A stretch of DNA of 64,000 nt from the NCBI RefSeq assembly GCF_025264665.1, contig NZ_CP073697.1:3198501-3262500 (forward strand), written 5' to 3'. The notes below the pieces were generated by a model. The model saw nothing but the letters and a program-made list of their open reading frames with translations. It searched no databases and had not been told where the DNA came from. A program made the position numbers and the translations under genes. Each line of letters opens with the position of its first letter. Position 1 is the stretch's first letter. This document shows positions 53,871-61,738 of the stretch, one piece after another. The stretch is from Edaphobacter flagellatus. Lineage in GTDB: Bacteria > Acidobacteriota > Terriglobia > Terriglobales > Acidobacteriaceae.

Positions 53871-54393
53871 GGATGACCTTCCCGTGCTAGCAGAGAGAGA
53901 ATGCAAAATAATGCAATGCTTCACCTCTTTGCACGTTGAGAGCCAATCTGGAACAAACATCGGCAACAGGAAGACGCCCTGTTGAAATATGGGGATAAAT
54001 AGCCTTGTTTCAAGCAGGGAGACGAAGCGGTCGCGGTCAGAAATCGTGAGTTTTCAAGGGAAATGGAGAGCGATTCCCGCGGTTGAGGCGGCGGAGGGGC
54101 ACTGCCTGTTTTGTCGGGGCCATGGATTCCAGAGGCAGCGAGGCGAACGAGAAGGAGGTGAGGCAGGTTAGGAAGTGGTAAATATTTGTCCCTTTTGTCG
54201 GCAAAATTCTTAACATTTTTGTGTAGAAGTTTGCGTATTCCGCCTTAGAATTCTCAACAGGGCTGTGAAGCACTCCCCACTTCAGAGTCTAGTTGGTTTG
54301 TTTTCAATAAAAGTTGGGCCACCTTGTAGAGATTTGTAAGCAGATGTTGGGTTCAACATTTGGAAGGCTCGAACTGTTTCCCAGGGGTACTTT
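53871..54393. other. Divergent region between the two sigma-54 activator genes
   Basis: About 520 bases without a convincing gene; a short open frame at 53989-54171 looks accidental. The left end holds the sigma-54-like site for the receiver-less activator. The right 200 bases before 54394 are AT-rich and should carry the promoter of the other activator, but I cannot pick a clear -35/-10 pair. Confidence 0.45.
53930..53945 (-). promoter_or_regulatory. Sigma-54-type promoter candidate before the receiver-less activator
   Basis: On the minus strand the site reads TGGCTCTCAACGTGCA: TGGC at -24 and GTGCA at -12 with correct spacing. The predicted start near 53919 precedes the chosen TTG 53870. 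It would make this activator itself a sigma-54-dependent gene. Confidence 0.55.
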
Positions 54394-55824
54394 ATGTCTG
54401 CATCGTTGTCTTACCCGGTGTCCACGTTGAAGGCAAATACCAAGACTCGTCCGCAGGTCCTTATTCTTGAACCGGATATCGCCGTGCTGGAGTATATGCG
54501 GCTGACACTGGGGGATCGCTACGCACTGAGCCTCTTCTCGGAGGAGCAGTCTCTGCTGAACCGCCTGGATCATGATGATTCGTCGGACATTCTGTTGTTG
54601 GCGACGCATCCCGGGGGAGATTCGATGCCTCTGTTGACACATATTCGTTGCGCGAAGCCGCAGCTGCCCGTGGTGGTTTTGTCGTGCTCGGCGGAGCTGC
54701 GCGATGTGGAGATGGTGATCCGGCTGGGTGTGAAAGCCATCATCATGAAGCCGTTTGTCGGCAGCGATCTTGAAGAAGCGATCGAGGAGCAGCTGGCGGC
54801 ACGCGAAGGCAAGATTCCGGCGGTGGATTCGCCGCGCGAAATTCCGCTGAATGAGACGCACTCGTTTGTACGGTCGAGCAAGCGGATGCGCGATCTGGAG
54901 TCGCAGGCTGCGCTGGTAGCGCGTGCGGATATTCCGCTGCTGATCCTGGGCGAGAGCGGAACCGGCAAGGAGATTCTTGCTCTCTACACGCACAAGATGT
55001 CGGCGCGCAGCCAGAACACCTTCCTCAAGGTGAACTGCGCCGCGGTTCCCGCTGACCTGCTGGAGAGCGAGCTGTTCGGTTATGAACAGGGTGCGTTTAC
55101 GGGTGCGGTGAAGACGAAGCCCGGCAAGTTTGAGATCTGCACCGGCGGAACGATCTTTCTGGATGAGATTGGTGAGATGCCGGCGCTGCTGCAGGCCAAG
55201 CTGCTGCAGGTGCTGCAGGACGGCACCTTCTCGCGCCTGGGCAGCCGTTCGCCGATGAAGGTGGATGTTCGCGTGATTGCGGCTACCAACATCAATATGA
55301 AAGAGGCGATGGCGAATAAGACGTTCCGCGAGGATCTGTACTACCGCCTGAATGGATTTACGCTGAATATTCCTGCTTTGCGCGACCGCAAGGAAGAGAT
55401 TCCGGTGCTGGCGGAGTACTTTATGCGCAAGGGTGCTCGCCGTTACGGACGCGAACCGCTGCCGTTTTCCCAGAGGCTGCTGGACACGCTGACGTCGCAC
55501 AACTGGCCGGGCAATCTGCGCGAGCTGGAGAATGTGGTAAACCGTTATCTTGTCCTCGGTGAGGAGAGCTCGATCATCGAGGAGCTTGCTCCCGCACCTG
55601 CAGCACAACCTGCAGCAGGTACCGCTGTTGAGGCCACCTCTGGTGCCGGACTCAAGGCACTGGTAAAAAATCTAAAGGGCGGCGCCGAAGCGGCTGCGAT
55701 TGCACAGGTGTTGGAGGGAACTGGATGGAACCGCAAGGCGGCGGCAAACGATCTGCAGATCAGCTACAAGGCTCTGCTCTACAAGATCAAACAGTACGAT
55801 CTGTCTCCGCAAGATCGCGCATAG
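54394..55824 (+). CDS. PrsR-like sigma-54 activator with degenerate receiver domain
   Basis: A 476-residue regulator of the PEP-CTERM-box type: receiver-like domain (20-125), AAA+ domain (about 160-390; Walker [15 protein letters not shown] at 233-238, Walker [13 protein letters not shown]) and a C-terminal Fis helix-turn-helix ([24 protein letters not shown]). In the receiver the helix-strand pattern is kept, with E26/D28 for the acidic pocket, a serine (VVLSCS) and K119 (IIMKPF), but the phospho-accepting Asp is replaced: [15 protein letters not shown] puts Ala70 there. Phosphorylation by a PrsK-type kinase is thus unlikely, and no kinase gene is in the window. It probably drives the sigma-54 promoters of the locus. 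Confidence 0.9.
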   Translation: MSASLSYPVSTLKANTKTRPQVLILEPDIAVLEYMRLTLGDRYALSLFSEEQSLLNRLDHDDSSDILLLATHPGGDSMPLLTHIRCAKPQLPVVVLSCSAELRDVEMVIRLGVKAIIMKPFVGSDLEEAIEEQLAAREGKIPAVDSPREIPLNETHSFVRSSKRMRDLESQAALVARADIPLLILGESGTGKEILALYTHKMSARSQNTFLKVNCAAVPADLLESELFGYEQGAFTGAVKTKPGKFEICTGGTIFLDEIGEMPALLQAKLLQVLQDGTFSRLGSRSPMKVDVRVIAATNINMKEAMANKTFREDLYYRLNGFTLNIPALRDRKEEIPVLAEYFMRKGARRYGREPLPFSQRLLDTLTSHNWPGNLRELENVVNRYLVLGEESSIIEELAPAPAAQPAAGTAVEATSGAGLKALVKNLKGGAEAAAIAQVLEGTGWNRKAAANDLQISYKALLYKIKQYDLSPQDRA

Positions 55825-55865
55825 CTGCCAAGATTGCCGCAGTAGCGGCAGCGGCGGCTGAGGGC

Positions 55866-56333
55866 GTGTACCGGATTGTCGTTCGTTTTGAAGACCGCAT
55901 TGTGCGGGGTACGGTTCAACTGGAAGACCTGGGATCGGTGGAGCAGTTGCTCCACAATAATCCTCACTCCTCACTGGACACCATCAAGCTCAGACTGATC
56001 GAGACGGGCGAGGAAGAGCATATCTCCACCGCCAATGCGAAGGCGGTCTTCTTTGTGAAGACCTTCGATGGCGATACGCGCCACAACGCACTTCACTTTC
56101 ACAAGAATGTTCCGCTGGTCCCGAATCTGTGGGTCAGGATCACCTTCTTCGATGAAGAGGAGATCGAGGGGATCATCAGCAACTCAAGCGACTACGTGCT
56201 CGAGGATGGCTTCTTTCTGATCCCCACCGATCCGAACAGCAATAACCGGCTGGTGTACGTGAATAAGAGTGGCCTGAAGGACTTTCACATCCTCGGTATG
56301 CGGAACCCGCCGAAGAATCTCCACAAAATTTAG
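55866..56333 (+). CDS. DUF6982-like protein, start uncertain
   Basis: A soluble protein of about 155 residues. The conserved part begins YRIVVRFEDRIVRGTVQLEDLG and runs through KAVFFVKTFDGDTRHNALHF, LWVRITFFDEEEIEGIISNSSDYVLEDGFFLIPTDPNSNNRLVYV and KDFHILGMRNPP, which I recall as DUF6982 in acidobacteria. No ATG precedes the conserved part after the activator stop; GTG 55866 is used, but the frame is open back to 55725, inside the activator gene, so an overlapping start is possible. It follows the PrsR-like gene and is probably co-transcribed. Function unknown. Confidence 0.75.
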   Translation: MYRIVVRFEDRIVRGTVQLEDLGSVEQLLHNNPHSSLDTIKLRLIETGEEEHISTANAKAVFFVKTFDGDTRHNALHFHKNVPLVPNLWVRITFFDEEEIEGIISNSSDYVLEDGFFLIPTDPNSNNRLVYVNKSGLKDFHILGMRNPPKNLHKI

Positions 56334-56358
56334 TTCGGCAGAACCAACGCTAAAAGAC

Positions 56359-57309
56359 TCAGGCGACTGGCACGGACTCGCGTGCCCAGGCGATCGTCTG
56401 TTCGAGGCCATAGGCGAGGTCGGCGACGACTTGGTAGCCGAATGCTTTCTGCGCGAGCGAGATATCGGCTCCGGAGTGCTTGATGTCGCCCTGGCGCTCG
56501 GCCTCGTGCCTGACGTCGCCTTTGAAGCCAGTGATGCGCTTGATCTCGGCGAAGGCGTCGAGCAGTGTGACGCGGCGTCCGGTGGCGATGTTGAAGATGC
56601 GTCCGGCGACGTTCTCGCGTGGGGCCCTCGCGGCGAGAAGGTTCGCGCTGACGACGTTGTCGATGTAGGTGAAGTCGCGGCTGGTCAGTCCGTCGCCGTA
56701 GATCGTCGGCGTCTGTCCGGCGAGCATTAGCGAGATGAAGCGCGCGAGGACGCCGGAGTATTGCGAGGATGGGTCCTGCCGCGGGCCGAAGATGTTGAAG
56801 TAACGCAGCGAGACAGTTTCCAGCCCGTAGACGCGATAGTAGCTGGCGAGGTAGTGCTCGCCCGCTACCTTCTGCACGGCGTAAGGGGAGATGGGGGAGG
56901 GCAGCATAGCCTCGGTCTTCGGCAGGGCGGGGTCGTCGCCGTAGGCTGCTGAGGAGGCAGCGTAGAGCAGCCGCTTGACGCCGGCCTGGCGTGCCGCTTC
57001 GAGAACGTTGAGTGTGCCGGTAAGGTTCGGGCCGTTGGTGCCGACCGGGTCGTTGACCGACTTGGGGACCGAGGGGATTGCCGCTTCGTGGAAGACATAG
57101 TCGACGCCCTTCATGGCGGAGGCGACTGCGGCGGTATCGAGCACATCGGCGTCGCGAAAGTCGATCTGTGAGCGAATTTCTTCGAGGTTGGCCATGGAGC
57201 CAGAGGAGAGATTGTCGATGCCGCGGACCTGAGCGCCTTCAGCAACGAGCGCGCGAGCGATGCTCGATCCAATAAAGCCTGCGATGCCTGTGATGAGAAC
57301 AGTGGACAT
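56359..57309 (-). CDS. NAD-dependent epimerase/dehydratase (UDP-sugar 4-epimerase-like)
   Basis: A 316-residue extended short-chain dehydrogenase. The NAD-binding motif is TGIAGFIGSSIARAL, with the catalytic YAVQK (Tyr-x3-Lys) in SPISPYAVQKVAGEHY and the SSAAYG serine motif. The C-terminal pieces RYFNIFGPRQDPSSQYSGVLARFI and the GDGLTSRDFTYIDN motif fit UDP-GlcNAc/UDP-Glc 4-epimerases of the WbpP/Gne kind. It probably provides a nucleotide sugar to the polysaccharide locus; the exact sugar cannot be fixed. Confidence 0.93.
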   Translation of the reverse strand: MSTVLITGIAGFIGSSIARALVAEGAQVRGIDNLSSGSMANLEEIRSQIDFRDADVLDTAAVASAMKGVDYVFHEAAIPSVPKSVNDPVGTNGPNLTGTLNVLEAARQAGVKRLLYAASSAAYGDDPALPKTEAMLPSPISPYAVQKVAGEHYLASYYRVYGLETVSLRYFNIFGPRQDPSSQYSGVLARFISLMLAGQTPTIYGDGLTSRDFTYIDNVVSANLLAARAPRENVAGRIFNIATGRRVTLLDAFAEIKRITGFKGDVRHEAERQGDIKHSGADISLAQKAFGYQVVADLAYGLEQTIAWARESVPVA

Positions 57310-57591
57310 AAGGGGAGTCTCCCGAAGAGATGAAAGGCGCTCGGGCTGCCTGCATTTAAAGATTATCGTAGCGTGCAGGCCCTGAGAGTGGGTGAGTGCT
57401 ACATCAAAAGTGTCACTCGATGAAGTGTTTGCAGCGCATGCGAAGAGAGAGCGATCTCTGTAAGATGCATGGAATCACGTTGTGGTTCGACTGCGCGGAT
57501 GGGATAATGAAGCCCTCCCCCCCCGACACGGTAGTATGGGCTTGAAATCTCGCAGGGATATCTCCGCAAAGGCTGGTTCTCTCCAACTCTT

Positions 57592-58287
57592 ATGGCCGTA
57601 TTGAACGACTACTTCGAACGAGTTCAGGTGATCAATCTCGTTGAGCGTCGCGACCGCCGCCGCGATATGGAAGCGCAGCTTAAAAAATTCAATCTCACGG
57701 CGGAGTTCTTTCCTGCGGTCAAGCCTGCAGAGGTCGGTGACTGGCCGAGCCTGGGTGCGAGAGGCTGTTTTCTGAGCCACTACAACATCCTCAAGCAGGC
57801 GCTCGATGCCGGGGCGCGCAACGTTCTCATCCTTGAAGATGACCTGGATTTTTCTCCGCATCTTCCGGAGGTGACGGACGAACTGCTTCGGCAGATCGAG
57901 GGCGGGAACTGGGGCTTTCTTTATCTCGGACACGTAGAGCCGCAGGCTGCTTCCGGCGTTGGGCTGCAACTGGTTCCGTGGACGGGGCCGCTGATGACGA
58001 CGCACTTTCTTGCCGTCAACCAGAGTGTGCTGGAACGCGTGGTCTTCTTTATGGAGCAGGTTCTGTCTCGTCCGGATGGGCATCCGCTTGGTGGTCCACA
58101 GCACGTGGATGGGGCGTACTCGATGTTCCGGGCGCAGAATCCGGATATCAAGACGCTGCTGGCGGCTCCTCCGCTGGGATGGCAGAGAAGCTCACGCAGC
58201 GATGTTTCTGTTTCACGGTATGAGTCGATTCCTGTGGTGCGGGATCTGCTTGGCGCGGCGCGGCGCATCAAGCGTGCGCTGAAGTAA
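57592..58287 (+). CDS. Family 25 glycosyltransferase
   Basis: A 231-residue LPS-type GT25 enzyme: start VINLVERRDRRRDMEAQLKKF, then GARGCFLSHYNILKQAL, and the catalytic acidic motif VLILEDDLDFSP at about 83-94. The end is basic (RRIKRALK). A C-rich tract (eight C at 57517-57524) lies about 70 bases before the ATG. It is outside the main operons but close to them and may modify the same polysaccharide or LPS. Confidence 0.92.
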   Translation: MAVLNDYFERVQVINLVERRDRRRDMEAQLKKFNLTAEFFPAVKPAEVGDWPSLGARGCFLSHYNILKQALDAGARNVLILEDDLDFSPHLPEVTDELLRQIEGGNWGFLYLGHVEPQAASGVGLQLVPWTGPLMTTHFLAVNQSVLERVVFFMEQVLSRPDGHPLGGPQHVDGAYSMFRAQNPDIKTLLAAPPLGWQRSSRSDVSVSRYESIPVVRDLLGAARRIKRALK

Positions 58288-58316
58288 GAAGTATATTCGT
58301 TGGAATTAAGACAGAT

Positions 58317-58352
58317 ATGCCTCTGGCTCTGCGTGGACAGAGACAGAGGCAT
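58317..58352. terminator. Hairpin between GT25 and the secreted-protein gene
   Basis: ATGCCTCTG (58317-58325) pairs with CAGAGGCAT (58344-58352), and CTCTG/CAGAG extends the stem inward past one mismatch. No T-run follows, so it is a weak or bidirectional terminator between converging genes. Confidence 0.55.
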
Positions 58353-58381
58353 GTTGTGCGCGGTGCGCGTATGATACGCGG

Positions 58382-59218
58382 CTATTTGGGGCCCTCGAGG
58401 TGGAAGTTGGCTGGAGGCTCGAAGAGCTGGCTGGCTGGCTCGCCAAGTTTGATGTTTTGAAGCTGATAGGTCGTCTGGCCGAAGCGCGGGTCGTTGGTGG
58501 TTGAGCTGACGACGGCTTCGATGGCAGGCGAAAACCAGGTCTCGGTGACGATAACGATGGGTTGCTCGTTGCCGATCTGCCCGGCGGGAATGGTAATGGT
58601 GTCGCGCTTGCCATTGCACGGAACGCCCTCGATGGTCTTCTGGCCGAGGTTTGTGGTTACGATGTCGCGGCTTTCATCCAGCTTGGGGAGCGTGGCCGGC
58701 CCGAGTGGGTGGTTCGCTGCATCTTCATGCTGAATCTTTTTGTACGTGATGTTGGTCATGTGGCGTGTTGTCTTTTCGCCGGGGTCCATCACCCAGAAGC
58801 TGTTGGTTGAAGGGTTTTCAAGGAAGATTTTGGTTTCGCCAGGAATCGAGGGGCTGACGTTGGCGAAGGTTTGCTCGCGGCGGGTGCGTCCGGTGCTGTC
58901 GCGGTAGAACTTGCCCGAGGTGTGGCGCACAATGCGATTGCCATCAGCCAGTGTCTGCACGACGTCGGTTTGGGAGTCGGCGGAGTAGGGCTTGCCGAGG
59001 ACGGGTGTGCTCTTGGCGAGCATGATTTCCATGACCTCCTTGCGGCCTTCGATCTCCTGGGGGCCTTGTTCTCCGCCGGACATAGAGTGAAGAAGCGCAA
59101 GCTGCTGTGTCTGAGGCTGCGGCTCGATGGAAGCCAGCTGCGCGTATGCGGAGCTGGAGAGTGCGAAGGCGGTTGTGAGAAGCGTGAGAGTTACGGCTGT
59201 GCGGTGGATGGGTGGCAT
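58382..59218 (-). CDS. Secreted protein of an ECF sigma operon, unknown function
   Basis: A 278-residue secreted protein. ATG 59218 follows CAGGAGATCG and opens the signal peptide (TAVTLTLLTTAFALSSSAYAQ). The mature part looks like an outer beta-rich domain (NRIVRHTSGKFYRDSTGRTRREQTF, TKIFLENPSTNSFWVMDPGEKT, VIVTETWFSPAIEAVVSSTTNDPRFG) similar to proteins often found after ECF sigma/anti-sigma genes. It is the third gene in line after the sigma factor and the membrane protein, 24 bases after the latter. Role unknown; an envelope-stress target is plausible. Confidence 0.78.
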   Translation of the reverse strand: MPPIHRTAVTLTLLTTAFALSSSAYAQLASIEPQPQTQQLALLHSMSGGEQGPQEIEGRKEVMEIMLAKSTPVLGKPYSADSQTDVVQTLADGNRIVRHTSGKFYRDSTGRTRREQTFANVSPSIPGETKIFLENPSTNSFWVMDPGEKTTRHMTNITYKKIQHEDAANHPLGPATLPKLDESRDIVTTNLGQKTIEGVPCNGKRDTITIPAGQIGNEQPIVIVTETWFSPAIEAVVSSTTNDPRFGQTTYQLQNIKLGEPASQLFEPPANFHLEGPK

Positions 59219-59242
59219 GGTCGATCTCCTGTGCATGATGGG

Positions 59243-59842
59243 TTAGCGGATGAGGCGAATTGCTCGAGGAAGGCCGTCTTCGCCGACGACGAACTCGGCG
59301 AGGACGGTCTGAGGCGGAGCGAATGGCGGAACGTCGATTCCGTACTGCGGTAGAGAGCTGGTAAGAATGCGCGTCCGGACGAAGCTGGGCTGCATGGGCT
59401 CAGGCAGGCCTTCGCTGGCTGGAAGCCGGACGAAGCGCTCTGCGGAGGCATCCTGAACAACCGAAGGATTTGGCTTGCGTGGTCTACGCGTTGATTGAGC
59501 CGTGAGCGGGGACACGGCATGTGGCTGAGGAGCAACCTGTGTCTGTGCCGTTTGTGGAGGCTGCTGCGTGGGTGCGGGTACCGGGTGTATCTGGACCTGT
59601 TGCGGCACATGCGGTGATGTGTGGACGAGCAGCCCTGCTACTGCCGCAGCGATTGCGAGCAGAGCGAAGCTCAGGCCCCAGGCATGGCTTCGGAGCCAGC
59701 CTGGGTTGTGCGATGTGTGTGCACGGGCCTGTTGTGTCTGACGGACGAGACGCTCTTCGAGAGCAGCAGGAGCCTGGATCGCGCGGTGCTCATCGCGTAG
59801 TGCATGGAGGATGTTGTCGAGCTCGTTTTCCGGATGGCTCAT
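59243..59842 (-). CDS. Membrane protein, probable anti-sigma partner with C-terminal TonB-like region
   Basis: A 199-residue single-pass protein. ATG 59842 has GGAAAGGAG upstream and overlaps the sigma stop by ATGA. The N-terminal cytoplasmic part is short and charged (NELDNILHALRDEHRAIQAPAALEERLV); the helix is WGLSFALLAIAAAVAGLLV at about 83-101; then comes a Pro/Gln/Thr-rich periplasmic spacer and a small domain ending QTVLAEFVVGEDGLPRAIRLIR, which resembles the C-terminal TonB-type fold. The layout suits an anti-sigma factor or signal transducer. Confidence 0.78.
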   Translation of the reverse strand: MSHPENELDNILHALRDEHRAIQAPAALEERLVRQTQQARAHTSHNPGWLRSHAWGLSFALLAIAAAVAGLLVHTSPHVPQQVQIHPVPAPTQQPPQTAQTQVAPQPHAVSPLTAQSTRRPRKPNPSVVQDASAERFVRLPASEGLPEPMQPSFVRTRILTSSLPQYGIDVPPFAPPQTVLAEFVVGEDGLPRAIRLIR

Positions 59843-60435
59843 CGTGGAGTCTCCTTTCCGGTGGTTGTGGCAACGGGACGAAGAAGCGGTTGCAGGCGAA
59901 GCTTGGCGCGATGCAAGCGCGAGCGTACGGTGCCGACGGGGATGGCGAGAATCAGAGATGCCTGCTCGTAGCTGAGCTCTTCGATCTCGCACAGCAGCAG
60001 CACCTCTTTGAGGGGAAGGGGTAGCGTGTCGATGCCGTCGCGAACGGCGGCGACCGCTTCCTCACGGGTAAGGCGCTGGTCTGGGGTGTCTTCAGGCGAA
60101 GGAGGATCGTACGTGTTGTCCTCGTCGTCTGCGCTCTGGTAGCGGCTATTGCGCTCGAAGTGCTTCAGCAACTGATGGCGTGCGATGCCGCAGAGCCAGG
60201 TAGAGAGCGATCCGCGGCTGGGATCGAAGCGGCCGGTGTGCTCGAGCAGCGCGAGGAAGGTCTCCTGGGTGATTTCTTCGGCGATGGAGGCGTTCTGGCT
60301 CATACGCAGGGTGAAGCGATAGACAAGCGGCCCGTGTCGTCGGTAGAGCTCGGCCATTGCCTCACCGCGGCCCTGAAGGGCGGCGCGGTGTAGATCGGCG
60401 TCGGATTCCGGGCTGCGTGTGAGCCGCTTGAACAT
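59839..60435 (-). CDS. RNA polymerase ECF-type sigma factor
   Basis: A 198-residue ECF sigma factor. Region 2: MAELYRRHGPLVYRFTLRMSQNASIAEEITQETFLALLEH and SLSTWLCGIARHQLLKHFER; region 4: GIDTLPLPLKEVLLLCEIEELSYEQASLILAIPVGTVRSRLHRAKLRL. It heads a minus-strand operon with the membrane protein and the secreted protein. The target promoter motif is not evident. It is the second ECF unit in the window, distinct from the one at 1.6 kb. Confidence 0.93.
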   Translation of the reverse strand: MFKRLTRSPESDADLHRAALQGRGEAMAELYRRHGPLVYRFTLRMSQNASIAEEITQETFLALLEHTGRFDPSRGSLSTWLCGIARHQLLKHFERNSRYQSADDEDNTYDPPSPEDTPDQRLTREEAVAAVRDGIDTLPLPLKEVLLLCEIEELSYEQASLILAIPVGTVRSRLHRAKLRLQPLLRPVATTTGKETPR

Positions 60436-60510
60436 ACGTTGATGATTACGCCTGCGACGAAAGAAGTTCCCTGCGAAGAAGAAAAAGTTCGAGCGAGGTT
60501 TAGACGCAAA

Positions 60511-60541
60511 AAGAAGGAGGCAGCGCCAGGGCTGCCTCCTT
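60511..60541 (-). terminator. Rho-independent terminator of ilvE
   Basis: AAGGAGGCAGC (60514-60524) and GCTGCCTCCTT (60531-60541) form an 11-base-pair stem with a six-base loop; on the minus strand it is followed by CTTTTTG, directly after the ilvE stop. Confidence 0.85.
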
Positions 60542-60563
60542 TAGGGTTTGCTGTATCGAATGC

Positions 60564-61505
60564 TTACGCGCCGACGGTCTCCGCGACCTTGACGTTGACC
60601 GGCGTGAGCCAGTTGTAGCGATCGGGCTTCAGGCCGTTGACGATGGCGAAGAACTCTTCGTGCAGCGCCGTGGTGACCGGCCCCATCTTGCCATCGCCTA
60701 CGAGGATGCGATCCACCGAGCGCAGGTGCGTAACCTCGGCAGCGGTGCCGGTGAAGAAGGCCTCGTCGCAGATGTAGAGCAGCTCGCGCGGCAGTGCCTG
60801 CTCGACGACTTCGATGCCGAGCTGCCGGGCCAGCGTGATAACGGAGTTGCGGGTGATGCCGTTCAGGACCGAATTGGCCAGGGGCGTTGTGTACAGCACG
60901 CCGTTGCGAATGATGAAGAGGTTCTCGCCCGAGCCCTCGGACAGATAGCCGTTCACGTCGAGCGCGATGCCTTCGGAGTAGCCGTTGATCTCGGCCTCCA
61001 TACGAATGAGTTGCGAGTTCATGTAGTTTGCGCCGGCCTTTGCGAGCGAAGGCATCGTGTTGGGCGCGAGACGCGACCACGAGGAGACGCAGACATCGGC
61101 GCCGTCGTTGCCGGGGACATACTTGCCCCACGGGAAGTTTGCAATGTAGACCTCAACGGGCGACTTCAGCGGATTGACGCCGACCTCACCATAGCCACGG
61201 AAGGCAATGGGGCGAATGTAGCAGGGAGCGACGCCGTTGGCCTCGATGACATCGACGACGGCAGCGCAGAGCTGGTCGACGGTGTAGGGCAGGGGCATGC
61301 GATAGATCTTCGCCGAGTCGATAAGGCGCTGCATGTGCTCCTGCAGGCGAAAGACGCTTGCGGCAGCGGGCTGCGTGTAACAACGGATTCCCTCAAAAAC
61401 CGAGGAGCCGTAGTGGACGACGTGGCTCATGACGTGGATCTGAGCCTTGTCCCAGGGGATGAGTTTTCCGTTGTGCCAGATATTCGCGGTAGGTTGGACG
61501 GGCAT
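60564..61505 (-). CDS. ilvE: Branched-chain amino acid aminotransferase
   Basis: A 313-residue PLP enzyme of fold type IV catalysing the last step of valine, leucine and isoleucine synthesis. Family marks: IWHNGKLIPWDKAQIHVMSHVVHYGSSVFEGIR at the start, the PLP lysine in PSLAKAGANYMNSQLI, and the EGSGENLFIIRNGVLYTTPL and NGITRNSVITLARQLGIEV segments. It is a single-gene unit with its own terminator. Confidence 0.96.
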   Translation of the reverse strand: MPVQPTANIWHNGKLIPWDKAQIHVMSHVVHYGSSVFEGIRCYTQPAAASVFRLQEHMQRLIDSAKIYRMPLPYTVDQLCAAVVDVIEANGVAPCYIRPIAFRGYGEVGVNPLKSPVEVYIANFPWGKYVPGNDGADVCVSSWSRLAPNTMPSLAKAGANYMNSQLIRMEAEINGYSEGIALDVNGYLSEGSGENLFIIRNGVLYTTPLANSVLNGITRNSVITLARQLGIEVVEQALPRELLYICDEAFFTGTAAEVTHLRSVDRILVGDGKMGPVTTALHEEFFAIVNGLKPDRYNWLTPVNVKVAETVGA

Positions 61506-61738
61506 GGTCGCTCCTATGGTGGGTAAAGATCGATTATAAACGGCGTCGAAACAGCCCTGGGACGCGCTTTGGAGATGGAAAGGCGAATCTTCCGAGAACG
61601 GTTCTTAAAGAGTTACGAATGTTCAATCATGCAGGTGACCAGCGTTTTGGAGGAAAAGTGCGTCTTAACTGGTAGGCTCAAATCCACTCCTCCCCCCTCG
61701 CTTGATAGTGGGAATCTAAATCTAAAGGCCGCTGTGGG

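Noticed and set aside
53989..54171. Sixty-codon frame between the two activator genes
   Set aside because: Low-complexity, Arg/Gly/Glu-rich product, no ribosome-binding site and no neighbour support.
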